Shown piece after piece: positions 11,085 to 21,999 of a DNA stretch of 64,000 nt. The notes below the pieces were generated by a model. The model saw only the letters and a list, made by a program, of their open reading frames with translations, was not told the origin of the DNA and made no database searches. Every line of letters starts with the position of its first letter. Position 1 is the first letter of the stretch. The stretch comes from Filosporella fistucella (taxonomy: Eukaryota > Ascomycota > Leotiomycetes > Helotiales), in the NCBI GenBank assembly GCA_030077755.1, contig JAQJZZ010000002.1, positions 1,302,001 through 1,366,000 on the forward strand, given 5' to 3'. The translations under genes and the position numbers were made by a program.

Positions 11085-11744
11085 AGCATTCAGGACAATC
11101 TTATGCAAGATATGGGACGCTTTTCTTCTTGGGGGTTGAGCTTTTGTTTTGCGGTTTTGTTTGGCACTCATTGGTAATGGTAACGATAAGATGCGCTGGT
11201 TCAATTCATTCAATGGAGTATCATTATCAGGATATTTATTTTGGGGTTTCGTTTGGGATGTTTTTCGCAATGGGTAATGATCTGATATGTTGGTTCAATT
11301 CAATTAATGGAGTATCGCTCTCAATAGATTTTGTTTCAGCTTCTACATGTTCCTCACCACTTATCCAAGATTATACAGTGTGTCTATTGCAATGGTGATC
11401 ATAAGATTATCTCATCGAAACAAGTCCTCTGTCACTTGCGACAAAGTGCTCTAGCGTTCCCAATGACGCTCCGCTGGCCCTCCGGGGGCCACTGCCGTGG
11501 GGGCCGAGAAGATTGCAAGACATGTAGGACCTTTAAAAGTGTTTGCTCATCAGGGGCAGAGTTAGCATACCAGGGCACCTCTAGGTCTAAAAGCCGAAGT
11601 TAACCCAAGATACTTTTCCCCTTTCCCCGATTCCCATAACACCTCTACACCCAAAGTACATAATCCCCTCGGTCATTACAAATCAATCAAAAGAATCAAA
11701 CAACTCATAATGCTTCTATCATATATATAAGACATCTGAGCAAA

Positions 11745-12786
11745 TTAAAGCTTCTCCCCTCCTTTAATAACGTCCCGCAACAGCGTCAGCGCCTCCACAG
11801 CAAACTGAATCATATTCCCCTCTCTATCTCCCCCCAATCCAGTCGAGAGTTCTTTCTTCACTACTCCTGAGGGTGTTGCTACTGCTAGGGCCACATATCC
11901 TCTATATCATATATCATTAGTCTATTTCTAAGCACTTACGCCCCAATCCATCAATGTGTTGAATTTGAATAAGAAGGGAATAGAGAAAAGTGAAAGAAAA
12001 AGGAGATACGAACGGAGTTCTGTTTGGTGTCGTCCCTCCCGTTGGCCCCGCAGTCCCACTCTCACATATCGTATACGTGCTCCCGAGTTTATCTCGCACG
12101 TTTGTCGCGAGCATAGCTACGATTTCTGTTGTTGGGCCTTTATACGCATCTGTATCTGCTTGTGTCCAGCCCGCTGTTTGAAATCAATATCTCTTCTTTC
12201 CTACTTAGATGGGTATATTGGTTTGTTTTAAGCTTGGAGCTTGGTAGGAGAGAGGTAAGAGGAGGAGATACATACCGAAATGGATTCGAGATTCGAGGGT
12301 GTATAGCTGTGGGAGTGAGTTTAAGTTTGAGTTTTGAGGTGAGATGGGAGGAGGGGTGAACATACAGTTAATCCGCCTTTGTATATCTTACTCGCGCCAG
12401 GTGTGCTGAGTATAGAAGCAGAGATGATTCCGCCTGCCGCCTGGAAACCAGCTTAATCAGTACACAATTCTGATACCATCCATCTATCTACTTCAACGTC
12501 CTCGCTGCTAACTCACACCTTCCAATTTACAAACCTACTACAAATCCGCGCTTCGATTCTCCTTTCCCTCTCTTCCCAGCTTCCAACGCGTACAAACCAA
12601 TCCCAAAACCAAACCCAAAGGAAAGCATTCAATTCAACGTAACATAGCAAGCGAAAAAAACACACACAAACATACCGTCTCAGCAACACTAACACTCTCC
12701 CCCCTCTCCCTCAACAACACCGCAACCTCATCAACAATCCCCCTAACTTTCCTCGGTGGGAACTCTTTAGTCTCCGTAGTCGCCAT
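11745..12786 (-). CDS. CinA C-terminal-domain protein (NMN amidohydrolase type)
   Basis: Five exons on the minus strand: 12676-12786, 12366-12440, 12276-12306, 12014-12173 and 11745-11901. They join without frame errors to 177 residues. The product matches the CinA C-terminal domain (PF02464), which in bacteria deamidates nicotinamide mononucleotide. Visible hallmarks are SVAETAAGGIISASILSTPG (family pattern VAES.TGG...L...PG.S), the strand KIYKGGLTLYTLESR, and ESGTAGPTGG...PGYVALAV near the end, where the second glycine-rich loop is expected. The usual N-terminal MoaB-like domain is absent, as in PncC-type single-domain forms. The CC|A codon across the last intron recreates the expected Pro-Gly. 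All introns are canonical (GTATGT, GTTCGT donors). Cytosolic, since no signal peptide is seen. Confidence 0.85.
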
Positions 12787-13518
12787 TCTTCTTTCTTTTC
12801 CTACCACAAAAGTACAAGATATCCGTTTGTTAAAGCGTGTGTTCTTGAGAGTATATAAGATGAGAGAGGTAGGAGAGAGAATGGGTTTGCGCATTTATGT
12901 TTTGAAGGGAGGGACATGAAGTCGGGAAAATCGGAATCGGATTTCTAATGCATTTTTCAGGTGCGGGGTGTGATGCAAGCTTCCATTGGGATGTGGTTAG
13001 GGCCGGGTAGGTGCATTAGTGAGGGGTAGATTGACAGGTGCAATCGAGTTTGGGGCATGGAGAGGTGAGATGGGATTCATCGCTCAGCCACATCGTTTGA
13101 TGTTGGAAGGAAGTTTGCATGTTGTTTTCATTGGGTTTGTGGGCTTTTCATGTGTGGTCATATATTGATCATGCTGTATGTCACGGGAAGTATGAAGGTA
13201 ATGCGGCTGATTGATTTCAATTTTGTTTAAAGCAAGAGAGTTGATGATGTAGTAAAAGAACATCCTTTGTATGGATAGCAAACTACCAAATAGAGAAAGC
13301 CGGGCACTTGCCGTGATCAATGTAATCCATTTTGCGATTCTATGATAAAGGGGCTTGCTAATCTGGCTGGCTTTAACTATAGGTACCATGATTTTGGTAT
13401 AAGATCTGCCAGGTCACCACCTTCTCTTCCAGTCATCTGCCATCAACACCTCTCAGCTGGAATTTGCTCAATTCGGAATCCTCATCATATTTCCTCAATC
13501 AAACCTTTGTCGAATGAT

Positions 13519-14418
13519 ATGATGAGCTCGAGACGGGTCCCATTGTCTCCCTTGAGCTTTTGGCATCAGAAGCGGATGGGCAGAGAAACTTATCAACCCT
13601 TCGCAGACTATGTCGCAGGTGATATCTACTTTGACATTGATGCATTGGCAATCGATCCTCGCAATCAACGTTTGATGAATGAACGTATCTTTGACATGGG
13701 AGAAGATCGTCCTCGACACTACGGCCGAGAAACTGAGAAGGGAGGCCGAAAAAGGGAACAAACCCCAACGCCACCTGGTTATCGGAGTACTCGGTTTCGT
13801 CCTACCATGGCCATGCAGGGGAAGGATGGTGGCTCTTTCACTGGAGCGTTGAAAAAGTTGCACAAGCAGCTTGGAAAAGCCGAAGACCTGTACAATAACT
13901 TCCAGACTGATTATGACAATGACATGTCAACAATCAAAAATTACGCCACGCTGGAGCAATTGGATCAGCTGTGGGTACGAAGGGTTCTTGGAAAGAAGGA
14001 CAGGAGAACCCTTCAAGATGGAGACGGCCACAGTGAAGATGAAAATGCTGGAGAGAAGCCGAAACAGAAGTTTGAGGAAATGGCCAGTAAGCTGAATCAG
14101 GCTATGGAGGCTGTACAACATTCGGCTGTGAAGACAGAGCAATCTTCCAGCAAGGCAAGGGCTCGCCGAGAGGCTGGTGAACGTCTGCAGGAAAAAGTTC
14201 ACATTGCCAGTCTTCAGATCTCACCTTTGCTCAAGACAGTCACCAAGAGCTATGACGATTGTATTGCATTGTTGAATGAAGTCAAACTTCTCAGGAACTT
14301 GGTGGATCCGGAATCGGAGGTGAATAAGGATGTGTTCAAAAGTGCTGATGATGGCGAGGATCAAGGCAGCGATGATGGAGATGATCAGCAAGATCGCGGG
14401 AGGGATTGGGATGAATGA
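13519..14418 (+). CDS. coiled-coil protein of unknown function
   Basis: An uninterrupted frame runs from 13342, but I prefer the ATG at 13519 (MMSSRRVPLSP); upstream residues look like translated leader, so the start is uncertain. That gives 299 residues. Residues about 95-125 are basic and proline-rich. Residues about 125-265 are predicted from composition to be long charged helices with heptad-like hydrophobics (ALKKLHKQLGKAEDLYNNF; EEMASKLNQAMEAVQHS). The last 25 residues are a run of Asp/Gly (DDGEDQGSDDGDDQQD). No enzyme motif or membrane segment. I do not recognise a named family; a structural or scaffold role is only a guess. Confidence 0.6.
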   Translation: MMSSRRVPLSPLSFWHQKRMGRETYQPFADYVAGDIYFDIDALAIDPRNQRLMNERIFDMGEDRPRHYGRETEKGGRKREQTPTPPGYRSTRFRPTMAMQGKDGGSFTGALKKLHKQLGKAEDLYNNFQTDYDNDMSTIKNYATLEQLDQLWVRRVLGKKDRRTLQDGDGHSEDENAGEKPKQKFEEMASKLNQAMEAVQHSAVKTEQSSSKARARREAGERLQEKVHIASLQISPLLKTVTKSYDDCIALLNEVKLLRNLVDPESEVNKDVFKSADDGEDQGSDDGDDQQDRGRDWDE

Positions 14419-14705
14419 TTCTGTTGCGGTACTTCGAGTTCGTTTCTTAGGATGTGTTTTGGGATTTGTGAACTGAACTTCTGTTGTTGTTATTGTTGTT
14501 GGGAGGGCTTGTGCTTCGTAATTTTTTTGTTGCTTTTTAGTCGAAGGTGGGATGAGAAAACTTTGCGATAGATCAGGTGCTTTGTGCTGGTTTTGGGCGT
14601 GGCATCGTTTGTAGAATTAAGAAAATGGCTTCAATGGAATCGATCTTGCTTGCACACAACTCAATTAGTAGTATCCCTTCCCCCACACAATTTGAGTACA
14701 CATAC

Positions 14706-14766
14706 CTGAAAAAGAGATAGGTGAAGCGTCGTCCTCATCAGAGTAATCGGAATCGAATTGTACCAT
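14706..14766 (-). CDS. possible 5' exon of an unresolved minus-strand gene
   Basis: The minus strand carries ATG at 14764-14766 followed by an acidic, coding-like stretch (MVQFDSDYSDEDDASPISFS) that ends exactly at a strong 5' splice site (CAG|GTATGT). A branch-like ACTAAT and a CAAG acceptor follow near 14670, leading to a short frame that stops within about 25 codons. A longer open frame on the same strand (14661-15068) overlaps it in another phase. I cannot decide which, if either, is used. Confidence 0.25.
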
Positions 14767-15429
14767 CTCCGAGCCACCGAAGTGAAACGGAGACCAGCAC
14801 GCTGCGTATTGCACTTAAGTGTCGCACGTATGCACACAATCTTCGCAACGGCCCTCCCATAGGAACAAGCAATCTCATCTTTCCTTCCCACGAGGAGATG
14901 GCGCAAGATAGACACCTGCCCTGCTTTTCTGATGCCAATTGCAGACGTGAGATCACGCCAGGCCCTCACGGGCAGACCTATCACTCCCCGCGGACGGAGA
15001 GGAAGAAGGTAATTTGAAGAGTACTCCGAATTTCTCATATGCAAATAGACGATCCGAGGATCTGACATGTTAGACCGAAGTCAATAACGCATCTGTGTGT
15101 AGCATAGAAACGCAGCGTTGATGAGGACGACGCTTGAGGAAGAAAAGAAGAAGAATTTCGAAAATTTGAAGCTTTGAAGAGATGACTCGAGCTCGCTTAG
15201 CTTAGCCCCGCGTTTGTGGCCCAAGCTCCCGCCGTTTAGCTTTGATTATCACGTGCACAAGCCACTGACCGGCTCGACTTGGCGTTACACAGCCACTGTG
15301 AGACTTGAAAGTTCGTGGTGACGCGCAATCGATTTCTTCTTTCAATTACTTCTCCTACAACATCCTCGGCTTGAAGACAGGAAGCTTCATTCTGTACATA
15401 TACTCTCCTAAAGACTTTGAATATTCACG

Positions 15430-16145
15430 ATGTGTTTCATCTTCACTTGCGGAGAGCATGGTATGTTCCCCACGCCAGTCCGCCCCCTGCCGCGCCACCC
15501 GTGGACACTGACAATTTGTTACTAGAGTTCTCTAAACAGCTGAAGGGTTACGAGGGTGTTCTGTGCCAATGTCACAATTGTGTATGCTTCAATTCCCTAA
15601 TTCCCTCATTGCGCGGGCTTGCTAACGGCGATTGTAGGGAGTACGTGTAATTCCAATGTCACACAGCATTTGCGCTCAAACAATCCACTCGCTACACCGT
15701 TAAGGAAGCTGAGGAGTACAGTAGCTAACTGTGCCTAGAACTACAGCGCCAGAGTCATCAAGAGGAATCCATGGTTTACATTTTGCTTCATGTATGTTGT
15801 TTCTCCCACAGCTTGAACTCTCGAAATCCGAAGCTTCCAGCCAGCACTTCATAAACCCCTCACCAGCTAATTCTCATCTTGCATTGCTCTCTGCTAATCA
15901 AAATTAGTCCTGTCATCCCACTTAGCGTCCACGGATATGAAGATGTCGTATGCACCATCTGCAACTTTGCCCAGCCTCTCCCGAACAGACAAGATGTAAT
16001 GGCTATGATGAATGGTGGGCAAGGGGGACAAGGCGGAATGCCTTTACAACATCAGCCACCTCCAGGTGTTCCTGGAGGATGGGGAGGAGGGCCAGGTGGA
16101 GGTCCGGGACAGCCAAAACCACAGCAAAATATGCAGTACAGGTGA
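15430..16145 (+). CDS. zinc-ribbon 15 family protein
   Basis: Five exons inferred: 15430-15460, 15526-15581, 15638-15640 (3 nt), 15739-15791 and 15908-16145, giving 126 residues. The start MCFIFTCGEH and the two knuckles C-x-C-x2-C (residues 24-29) and C-x2-C (VVCTICNF) match the fungal zinc-ribbon_15 family (PF17032), small proteins of unknown role. The core NPWFTFCFIPVIPLS is highly typical. The third exon is a single GGA codon flanked by its own branch site (GCTAAC) and acceptor (TTGTAG) upstream and by a GTACGT donor downstream; the next intron also has its own GCTAAC and CCTAG. With it the knuckle reads CHNCGNYS, matching the family spacing C-x2-C-x-N-x-S as I remember it. The tail is Gly/Pro/Gln-rich. 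Confidence 0.8.
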
Positions 16146-17520
16146 TGATGGCAGAAATGGATGAGGCAAATTGTTAATATGAGATAATTCGGAATGATTG
16201 CATAGTTTCTTTGTTTGGGGTTTGAAATCGAATCTGGGGTTGAGAGACGTACTGGCGTTTCTGGTAGTGCGCAATTTGAATTAAGGTTGGAGTCTCGAAG
16301 ATTGACGGAAGAATAATGTTGGTTGGTTGGAGGGGAAAATGAGGGCATCTCCTCGGCTTACAAAATACAACAACTCATCGATACCACCAAAGAAGGGGTA
16401 TTAAAACATCACATGATTTTCATTTTTCAGGTCTAGGTGGTCCTCATATATTCCTTTTGCAGCGATAGCTCACACTTCACCAATGTAGGCCAGATATCAG
16501 TGACTCTTGTTTCAGCGACATCCAGCCAGACTCGCGAACACCACCTCTCAGCAGCGGTTATGAAGTCTTGACCGCCAGGATGATACCACGAGAGGGAAGC
16601 CCAATTGATTCTGTTCGAAGTCAAAGATAGTGGCTGGCGCGAGATATACCTCAAGAGATCTCTAGCCAATGGATGGATGACTTGAGTTTCTTTTTTTACC
16701 CGCGTTGAAGGTCGTACATGAGGAGGCTGAACGCCTTTGTCTTGGCTTGATTCGGATGGTCCCGATGGATTGGCAAGAGTTCTGACACATGATAGCCAGG
16801 AGCAGCAGTCATGCACGTGAGATGTACCTCTTCGCGCCCTGGTGATTTTTGGTGGTCATTGGTCCAACAATGTTATGTCAATGTCTCAATTGTTTTCATC
16901 AGGCTCAGAACAACAGATTTTCAGCATCGATAAACAAGCCTTAAGCATGGATATGTGTGGCCTTGCGGATTGTTGTGCACGGGATTGGAAGCAAGGCCAG
17001 GACAAGGAGCTGAAAAGCGGACATTTTATCAAGGTACTCGAGTGCTGTACAGCGGAAAGCACAACCTCATCACATTTGCATATCCAAAAGTGAGGTTCGT
17101 ATGGCCATGGCATTTTGGGCGTCGGCGCGAGGCGGCGGGCATAATTTGGAAATGCAGCGATGTCGGATCATGGCGCATTGGATTTGAGTTTATTTTGATG
17201 ATACAGTACAGTATCACTAACAGAATTTTCTCATCCAGTGCAAATCTCATGGAATGACAGAGCAAATCATGTCAGCATTTACAAGGCTTGCTCACTCACT
17301 CACTCACAGTCAAATCCCGGTTCGGTTCGAATTACTAGCTACCACCCCCCTCACCCCCATATCTACTCCGTACTACTTTCTCTACCCGCATTGTGGTTGC
17401 ATTGAACACTGGCATCTGCATCTGCCTCTGCATCCCACGCCGTAACTTTGGAGTGGCATCAAGCCTCGCCCTGGCTTTCGCCTACATCCAGCCTCTCACG
17501 GCCCAGCTTCCCCCGGTACC

Positions 17521-18212
17521 CTTATCTCGGCTCTTGCATCTGCGCTAGGGACAGTCCTTATCTCACGGCAATCTGGCCAATTACAGATGGGGATTGATCT
17601 GGAACAAATTAGGAGGTGGCCGGCTGTCCTGCAGATCAGACATTTTAGCGCAGCCTGCCGATACAGAAAGCTGATACCGATGCGGGTGCAAGTACTTGTA
17701 CTTGTACGAGTGTTACTTCGTACTGTACAAGATGGCGGTTTTCGGTATGGATTTTGTATGGTGCGGGTGTCATGCCCGCACAGATCAAAGCTCTGTGTTT
17801 GTTATGTTTGTTCGCTCTGTTAGGCTATGAGCTCCCCAACACAACACAACACAACAGCTGCCCCTCCAGCCTACCGTGTCTCTTCAAGCTCCCCTCTTCC
17901 TCCACTCTGGTTGTCACCGCCTGATCTACTTTGTACAGGGTACTTTTACGGTTCATCCACCTGCACTTGTACTTGTACATCATTTACAAGTATTGTACTT
18001 GTCCAAGTACCTACATTTACAATTTCTCTTACCATACCTACCCCTGCTGATTTACCTTATCAAGTCTAACCCTTACCTCCTCCCTACCCCAATTACTCCA
18101 CTCTAACCTCTTTCTCTCTAGTCTCCCGCAGTCAAATGGCCGATAGCAGGGATGTGACTTCATATCCATTACGAAAAGTCAAACCTCCAATGACCATGGT
18201 CTTATCTTTATC
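17521..18212. promoter_or_regulatory. GATA-factor (nitrogen) sites upstream of dur3
   Basis: CTTATC (reverse complement GATAAG) occurs at 17521-17526, 17557-17562, 18056-18061 and 18201-18206. The last is followed at once by TTTATC, making a closely spaced pair. In ascomycetes AreA/Nit2-type GATA factors activate urea uptake genes through such sites under nitrogen limitation; their use here is inferred. Confidence 0.5.
17690..18010. promoter_or_regulatory. two clusters of ACTTGTAC / GTACAAGT words
   Basis: One cluster at about 17690-17731 reads AAGTACTTGTACTTGTACGAG, followed by CTGTACAAG. A second at about 17964-18010 contains ACTTGTACTTGTAC, then TTACAAGTATTGTACTTGTCCAAGTAC. The words occur on both strands, so the clusters are partly palindromic. 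They lie 560-890 bp before the transporter start. The binding factor is unknown. Confidence 0.4.
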
Positions 18213-18574
18213 TCTCCTACACACTCGATCATTGTGAATACACACTAGTCTCCTCATCTACCACGGACAATTTCTATCATGAACTGTCTAAGACTCTGAC
18301 TTGCTGCCACGAGGGATTCGTGCATACGATCCTCCATTCGTTACTTCATTTGGAGTAGTCTCGATATCTGGAACCGTAATGTAACCTCCACACACTCACT
18401 GGTGAAATATTTCCTTATTTTTCTCTTTTCCACTCTGCTTCTAGAGCTGTACCTCCCCTCAGCCTTGAGTATATATCTGCTGTCCACCCTGTGCTACTGT
18501 TGGACAGAAAGCAAGTTGCATCTCAACAGTCATTCATTCTTTGTACAGTGAGAAGTCTCTCTTCTTCTAACAAA

Positions 18575-20887
18575 ATGGCTATTGCACCTCCTCTTTCCGT
18601 AGGATGGGGTTATGGAATCGTTCTGGGGTTGGGTGCTGTGTTCGCCTTTGGCATGGTAAGCTCCTCTCAACATTTCTCGAGCTTGACGATATTGCAAGTG
18701 ATGGCACTAACACATCATAGATCCTCGTCACATGGATCCTCAAGCGATACAATCATGAGCTGCAAACATCCGAAATGTTCAGCACGGCTGGAAGAACTGT
18801 AAAGTCGGGTCTGGTGGCATCTGCCGTCGTTTCCTCCTGGACATGGGCTGCAACTCTCTTGCAATCCTCTGGTATCGCATACAGATATGGTGTTTCTGGT
18901 CCCTTCTGGTATGCCAGTGGTGCTACCGTACAAATTCTGCTGTTCGCAACCATTGCTATTGAGTTGAAGCGTAGAGCACCAAATGCTCACGTAAGTATTC
19001 TTGTTGATATTCTATAACTGGCCACTAACTGCTTAGACTTTCCTCGAAGTTATCAAGGCCCGATATGGCACACCTGCACACGTTGTCTTCATCGTCTTCG
19101 GATTGATGACCAATATTCTCGTCACTGCTATGTTGTTGACTGGTGGATCTGCTGTTGTTACTGCCTTGACTGGCATGCCAACTCCCGCCGCTTGTTTCCT
19201 CCTCCCATTGGGTGTCATTATGTACACCATGTTTGGAGGTATCAAGGCCACCTTCTTGACTGATTGTAAGTCAACCGCGGCAAAGCTCCAAGTCCTCATC
19301 TAATGTCGCTAGGGGTCCACACCTTCATCCTCTTGATCATCATCTTGATCTTCTCTTTCACCACCTATGCCACTAGCGAGATCTTGGGTTCACCAAAGGC
19401 TGTCTTTGACCTTCTCGTCAAGGCTGCTGCTGATCACCCAGTCGAGGGCAATGCTGGAGGAAGTTACCTCACTATGAGATCCACTCAAGGTGCCATCTTC
19501 TTCGTTATCAACATTGTTGGTAACTTCGGAACGTAAGTCACATGACATCCTAATCACGGGAATTGTAGCTAACCATCACAGCGTCTTCTTGGACAACGGT
19601 TACTACAACAAGGCCATTGCTGCTTCCCCAGTTCACGCCCTTCCAGGTTATATCATGGGTGGTATCTCTTGGTTCGCCATCCCATGGTTGTGCGCTACCA
19701 CCATGGGTCTCGCCGGTCTTGCTCTTGAGGGCAACCCAGCTTTCCCAACCTACCCCAACCGTATGCCAGATGCAGATGTTTCCGCTGGTCTCGTCTTGCC
19801 ATATGCAGCTGTTGCTCTCCTCGGCTCTGGTGGTGCTGTCTGCACTCTCTTGATCGTCTTCATGGCTGTTACCTCTGCTTCATCTGCTGAGCTTATCGCT
19901 GTGTCTTCCATCTTCACCTATGATATCTACCAAACCTATTTCCAACCAACTGCTAGCGGCAAGAAACTCATCTACATGTCTCACGCTATGGTCATCGGAT
20001 TTGGTCTATTCATGGCCTCTTTCTCCGTTGGATGTAAGTCGCACATGAAATTCTCACGATTTTAACTGACCCAATTAGTGTTCTACGCCGGTATCTCCAT
20101 GGGATATCTCTACGTAATGATGGGCACGATCATCTCCTCAGCCGTCATCCCAGCCACCTTGACTCTCATGTGGGCAGGCCAAAACAAATGGGCCGCAACC
20201 CTCACTCCCCCTCTTGGACTCGCCTGTGCTCTCATCGCCTGGCTCGTAACTGCCAAGAAGACTTGCGGTGCCCTCGATGTAGACTGCACTGGATCCAATA
20301 ATCCCATGTTGGCAGGAAACGTCGTCGCGCTCCTCTCCCCCCTCATCTTCACCCCCCTCCTAACCCTCATCTTCGGCGTCGACAAGTACGACTGGCTCTC
20401 CATGGGCGCCATCCGCAAGGGAGACGACCACGATCTCGCTAGCGAGGCAGATATCGATCTCGAGCTTGTACCAGGTCAAACCAACACTTCTGCCGCCGAG
20501 ATGGCAATCGAGCAAGAGAAACTTCTCCGTGCGTCAAAGATCGCAAAAGGAATGACTGTTCTCCTTACCCTTGCTCTGCTCGTCCTCTGGCCTATGCCCA
20601 TGTATGGCACCGGCTACATTTTCAGCGAGAAGTTCTTCACCGGCTGGGTCGTGGTTGGCATTATGTGGCTCATCGGCTCTCTCCTCTGCGTTGGTGTTTT
20701 CCCAGTCTGGGAAGGCCGAACAGATCTCTTTGGTACATTCAAGAGTATCTATCTCGATATCACTGGCAAACAACATCCTTCCAGACACCACCGTCCCGAA
20801 GCAACTTTTGTAGAGGGCAAGGATGGTGGAAGCGACACGCCACCTGTTGATAGTAAGGCGGCTGTTATTGAGGAGAAATCTTCTTAG
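18575..20887 (+). CDS. dur3: urea active transporter Dur3 (SSS family)
   Basis: Six exons: 18575-18655, 18721-18990, 19037-19265, 19313-19532, 19582-20033 and 20079-20887, joining in frame to 686 residues. The protein is a sodium/solute symporter-type carrier with about 15 hydrophobic segments. Features typical of fungal Dur3 include [18 protein letters not shown] near residue 55, [15 protein letters not shown], and [15 protein letters not shown]. It imports urea, and in some fungi polyamines, at the plasma membrane. A hydrophilic loop of about 60 residues ([18 protein letters not shown]) and a charged C-terminal tail ending EEKSS face the cytosol. All introns start GTAAG and are 46-65 nt; two split codons (Trp, Thr) that restore the expected residues. 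The upstream GATA sites fit nitrogen control. It has no urea-metabolism neighbour in this window. Confidence 0.93.
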
Positions 20888-21096
20888 GCTAGCAGGGAGT
20901 GTAGAAAGGGATTTATGATTTGAGGCTATGGATGATACCACTGTCGTTTTGAGATAGAACAGAACCTTGTTCTTGAGTCTTATTCCTATTGATATTAAGG
21001 GGTTAGTTAGATTACGAGATATTTAAAGATTTAATGGAACTTATGCAGTTATTTCACTGCTTTGCTTCATACTTTTACAATTCCATGAAAACTACA

Positions 21097-21936
21097 CTAG
21101 TAAAACCCGATTTCATACTCTCTCTTCTTCATCCACTTATGAAACTCCTCCACCAAAATCTCGCTCCGTGGATCTCTACTTCGTAGTCTTCCCACAACGC
21201 CAGCAGCCTCCTTCAACATATCTAATTCCTCCCCCTCCACCAAATTCCTAGCCACGATCTCAGTTCTCAAGCCGTCAAGAACTCCCAAGTCGAGATCCCC
21301 AAAACCGCAACAGCGGCTTGCAAGTTGTCTCAGCAAGTTGGCTAAAGGGAGCCAAAATGGCCCGTGACCTGTAACCCCCATCATTATCTTTTCAACATGC
21401 TCGCTCTCGGAGCATTCAATGCATGCGCATTGATGAATGTCAAAAAAAGCATGCATCATTTCATGCAACAGCGTACTAAAATACTGATGCATCTGTTCCT
21501 CTCTCGTCTCAGCATCATCGTGGCGCTCATAGATATAGATCCTAGTCATGACCTCTCCCTCGTGCCGAGTATATCTCGTGATGCCATAGGTACATCCATC
21601 TTCACTCTTCCTATCTTCCTTCCACTCTTCTGTATGCTTGGCATAGAAATGAAGAGCGCATTGCTCATCGTGGATCATATCGTTGAAAAACAGCTTTTTG
21701 GCTACCGCGAACCAGGTTCGGAGCACGGGGATGGCGGAGGGGAAGCAGGTGTTGGCTGGACCGTGCCAGTCGAAGACGGAGGTCTTGGCTTGCGATGAGA
21801 GAGCCTTTGCCCATTCAGATTCGATATATTGGCGGCCGGGAGTCTTCCAGTATGCCATGAGTTGGGTGATGGCGTCGTGCAATGTGGTGCAGGTGAGCTC
21901 GGGCTTTGGACGGGGATGAGAAGGGATGGTAGACAT
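21097..21936 (-). CDS. SprT-like zinc-metalloprotease homologue A
   Basis: 279 residues in one exon, start ATG at 21934-21936. The signature is LLHEMMHAFF (HExxH at 158-162) followed about 30 residues later by GHGPFW (H191), the arrangement of SprT-like zincins, where the third histidine completes the zinc site. Two cysteine pairs lie between (CACIEC). No signal peptide, so intracellular. Human SPRTN and yeast Wss1 use related folds on DNA-protein crosslinks, but this protein lacks the accessory domains of either; a role in DNA repair is only an analogy. A clear relative is encoded on the other strand at 26297-27130, with the same N-terminal pattern (FDWHGPANTCFP here, IAWNGPAGASFP there) and the same C-terminal pattern (LDLGVLDGLRTEI versus INLGIVDGLTLEI). 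Confidence 0.75.
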   Translation of the reverse strand: MSTIPSHPRPKPELTCTTLHDAITQLMAYWKTPGRQYIESEWAKALSSQAKTSVFDWHGPANTCFPSAIPVLRTWFAVAKKLFFNDMIHDEQCALHFYAKHTEEWKEDRKSEDGCTYGITRYTRHEGEVMTRIYIYERHDDAETREEQMHQYFSTLLHEMMHAFFDIHQCACIECSESEHVEKIMMGVTGHGPFWLPLANLLRQLASRCCGFGDLDLGVLDGLRTEIVARNLVEGEELDMLKEAAGVVGRLRSRDPRSEILVEEFHKWMKKREYEIGFY

Positions 21937-21999
21937 GGTGTCGACAAAGAGGTTTACGTGCAGTCTGTATCAGTATTAGCATATATCATCTTTTCAAAG

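Larger units (their letters stand above)
16146..18574. other. 2.4-kb gap, mostly upstream region of the urea transporter
   Basis: No convincing gene. The apparent minus-strand frame at 16433-16816 has no ATG before its coding-like part. The last 1.1 kb is pyrimidine-rich and carries GATA-type and ACTTGTAC elements listed separately, so a long promoter or leader for the transporter is likely. Confidence 0.5.

Noticed and set aside
16433..16816. 127-codon minus-strand frame
   Set aside because: It opens with GTG, and the only ATG in frame is four codons from the end. No motif is recognisable.
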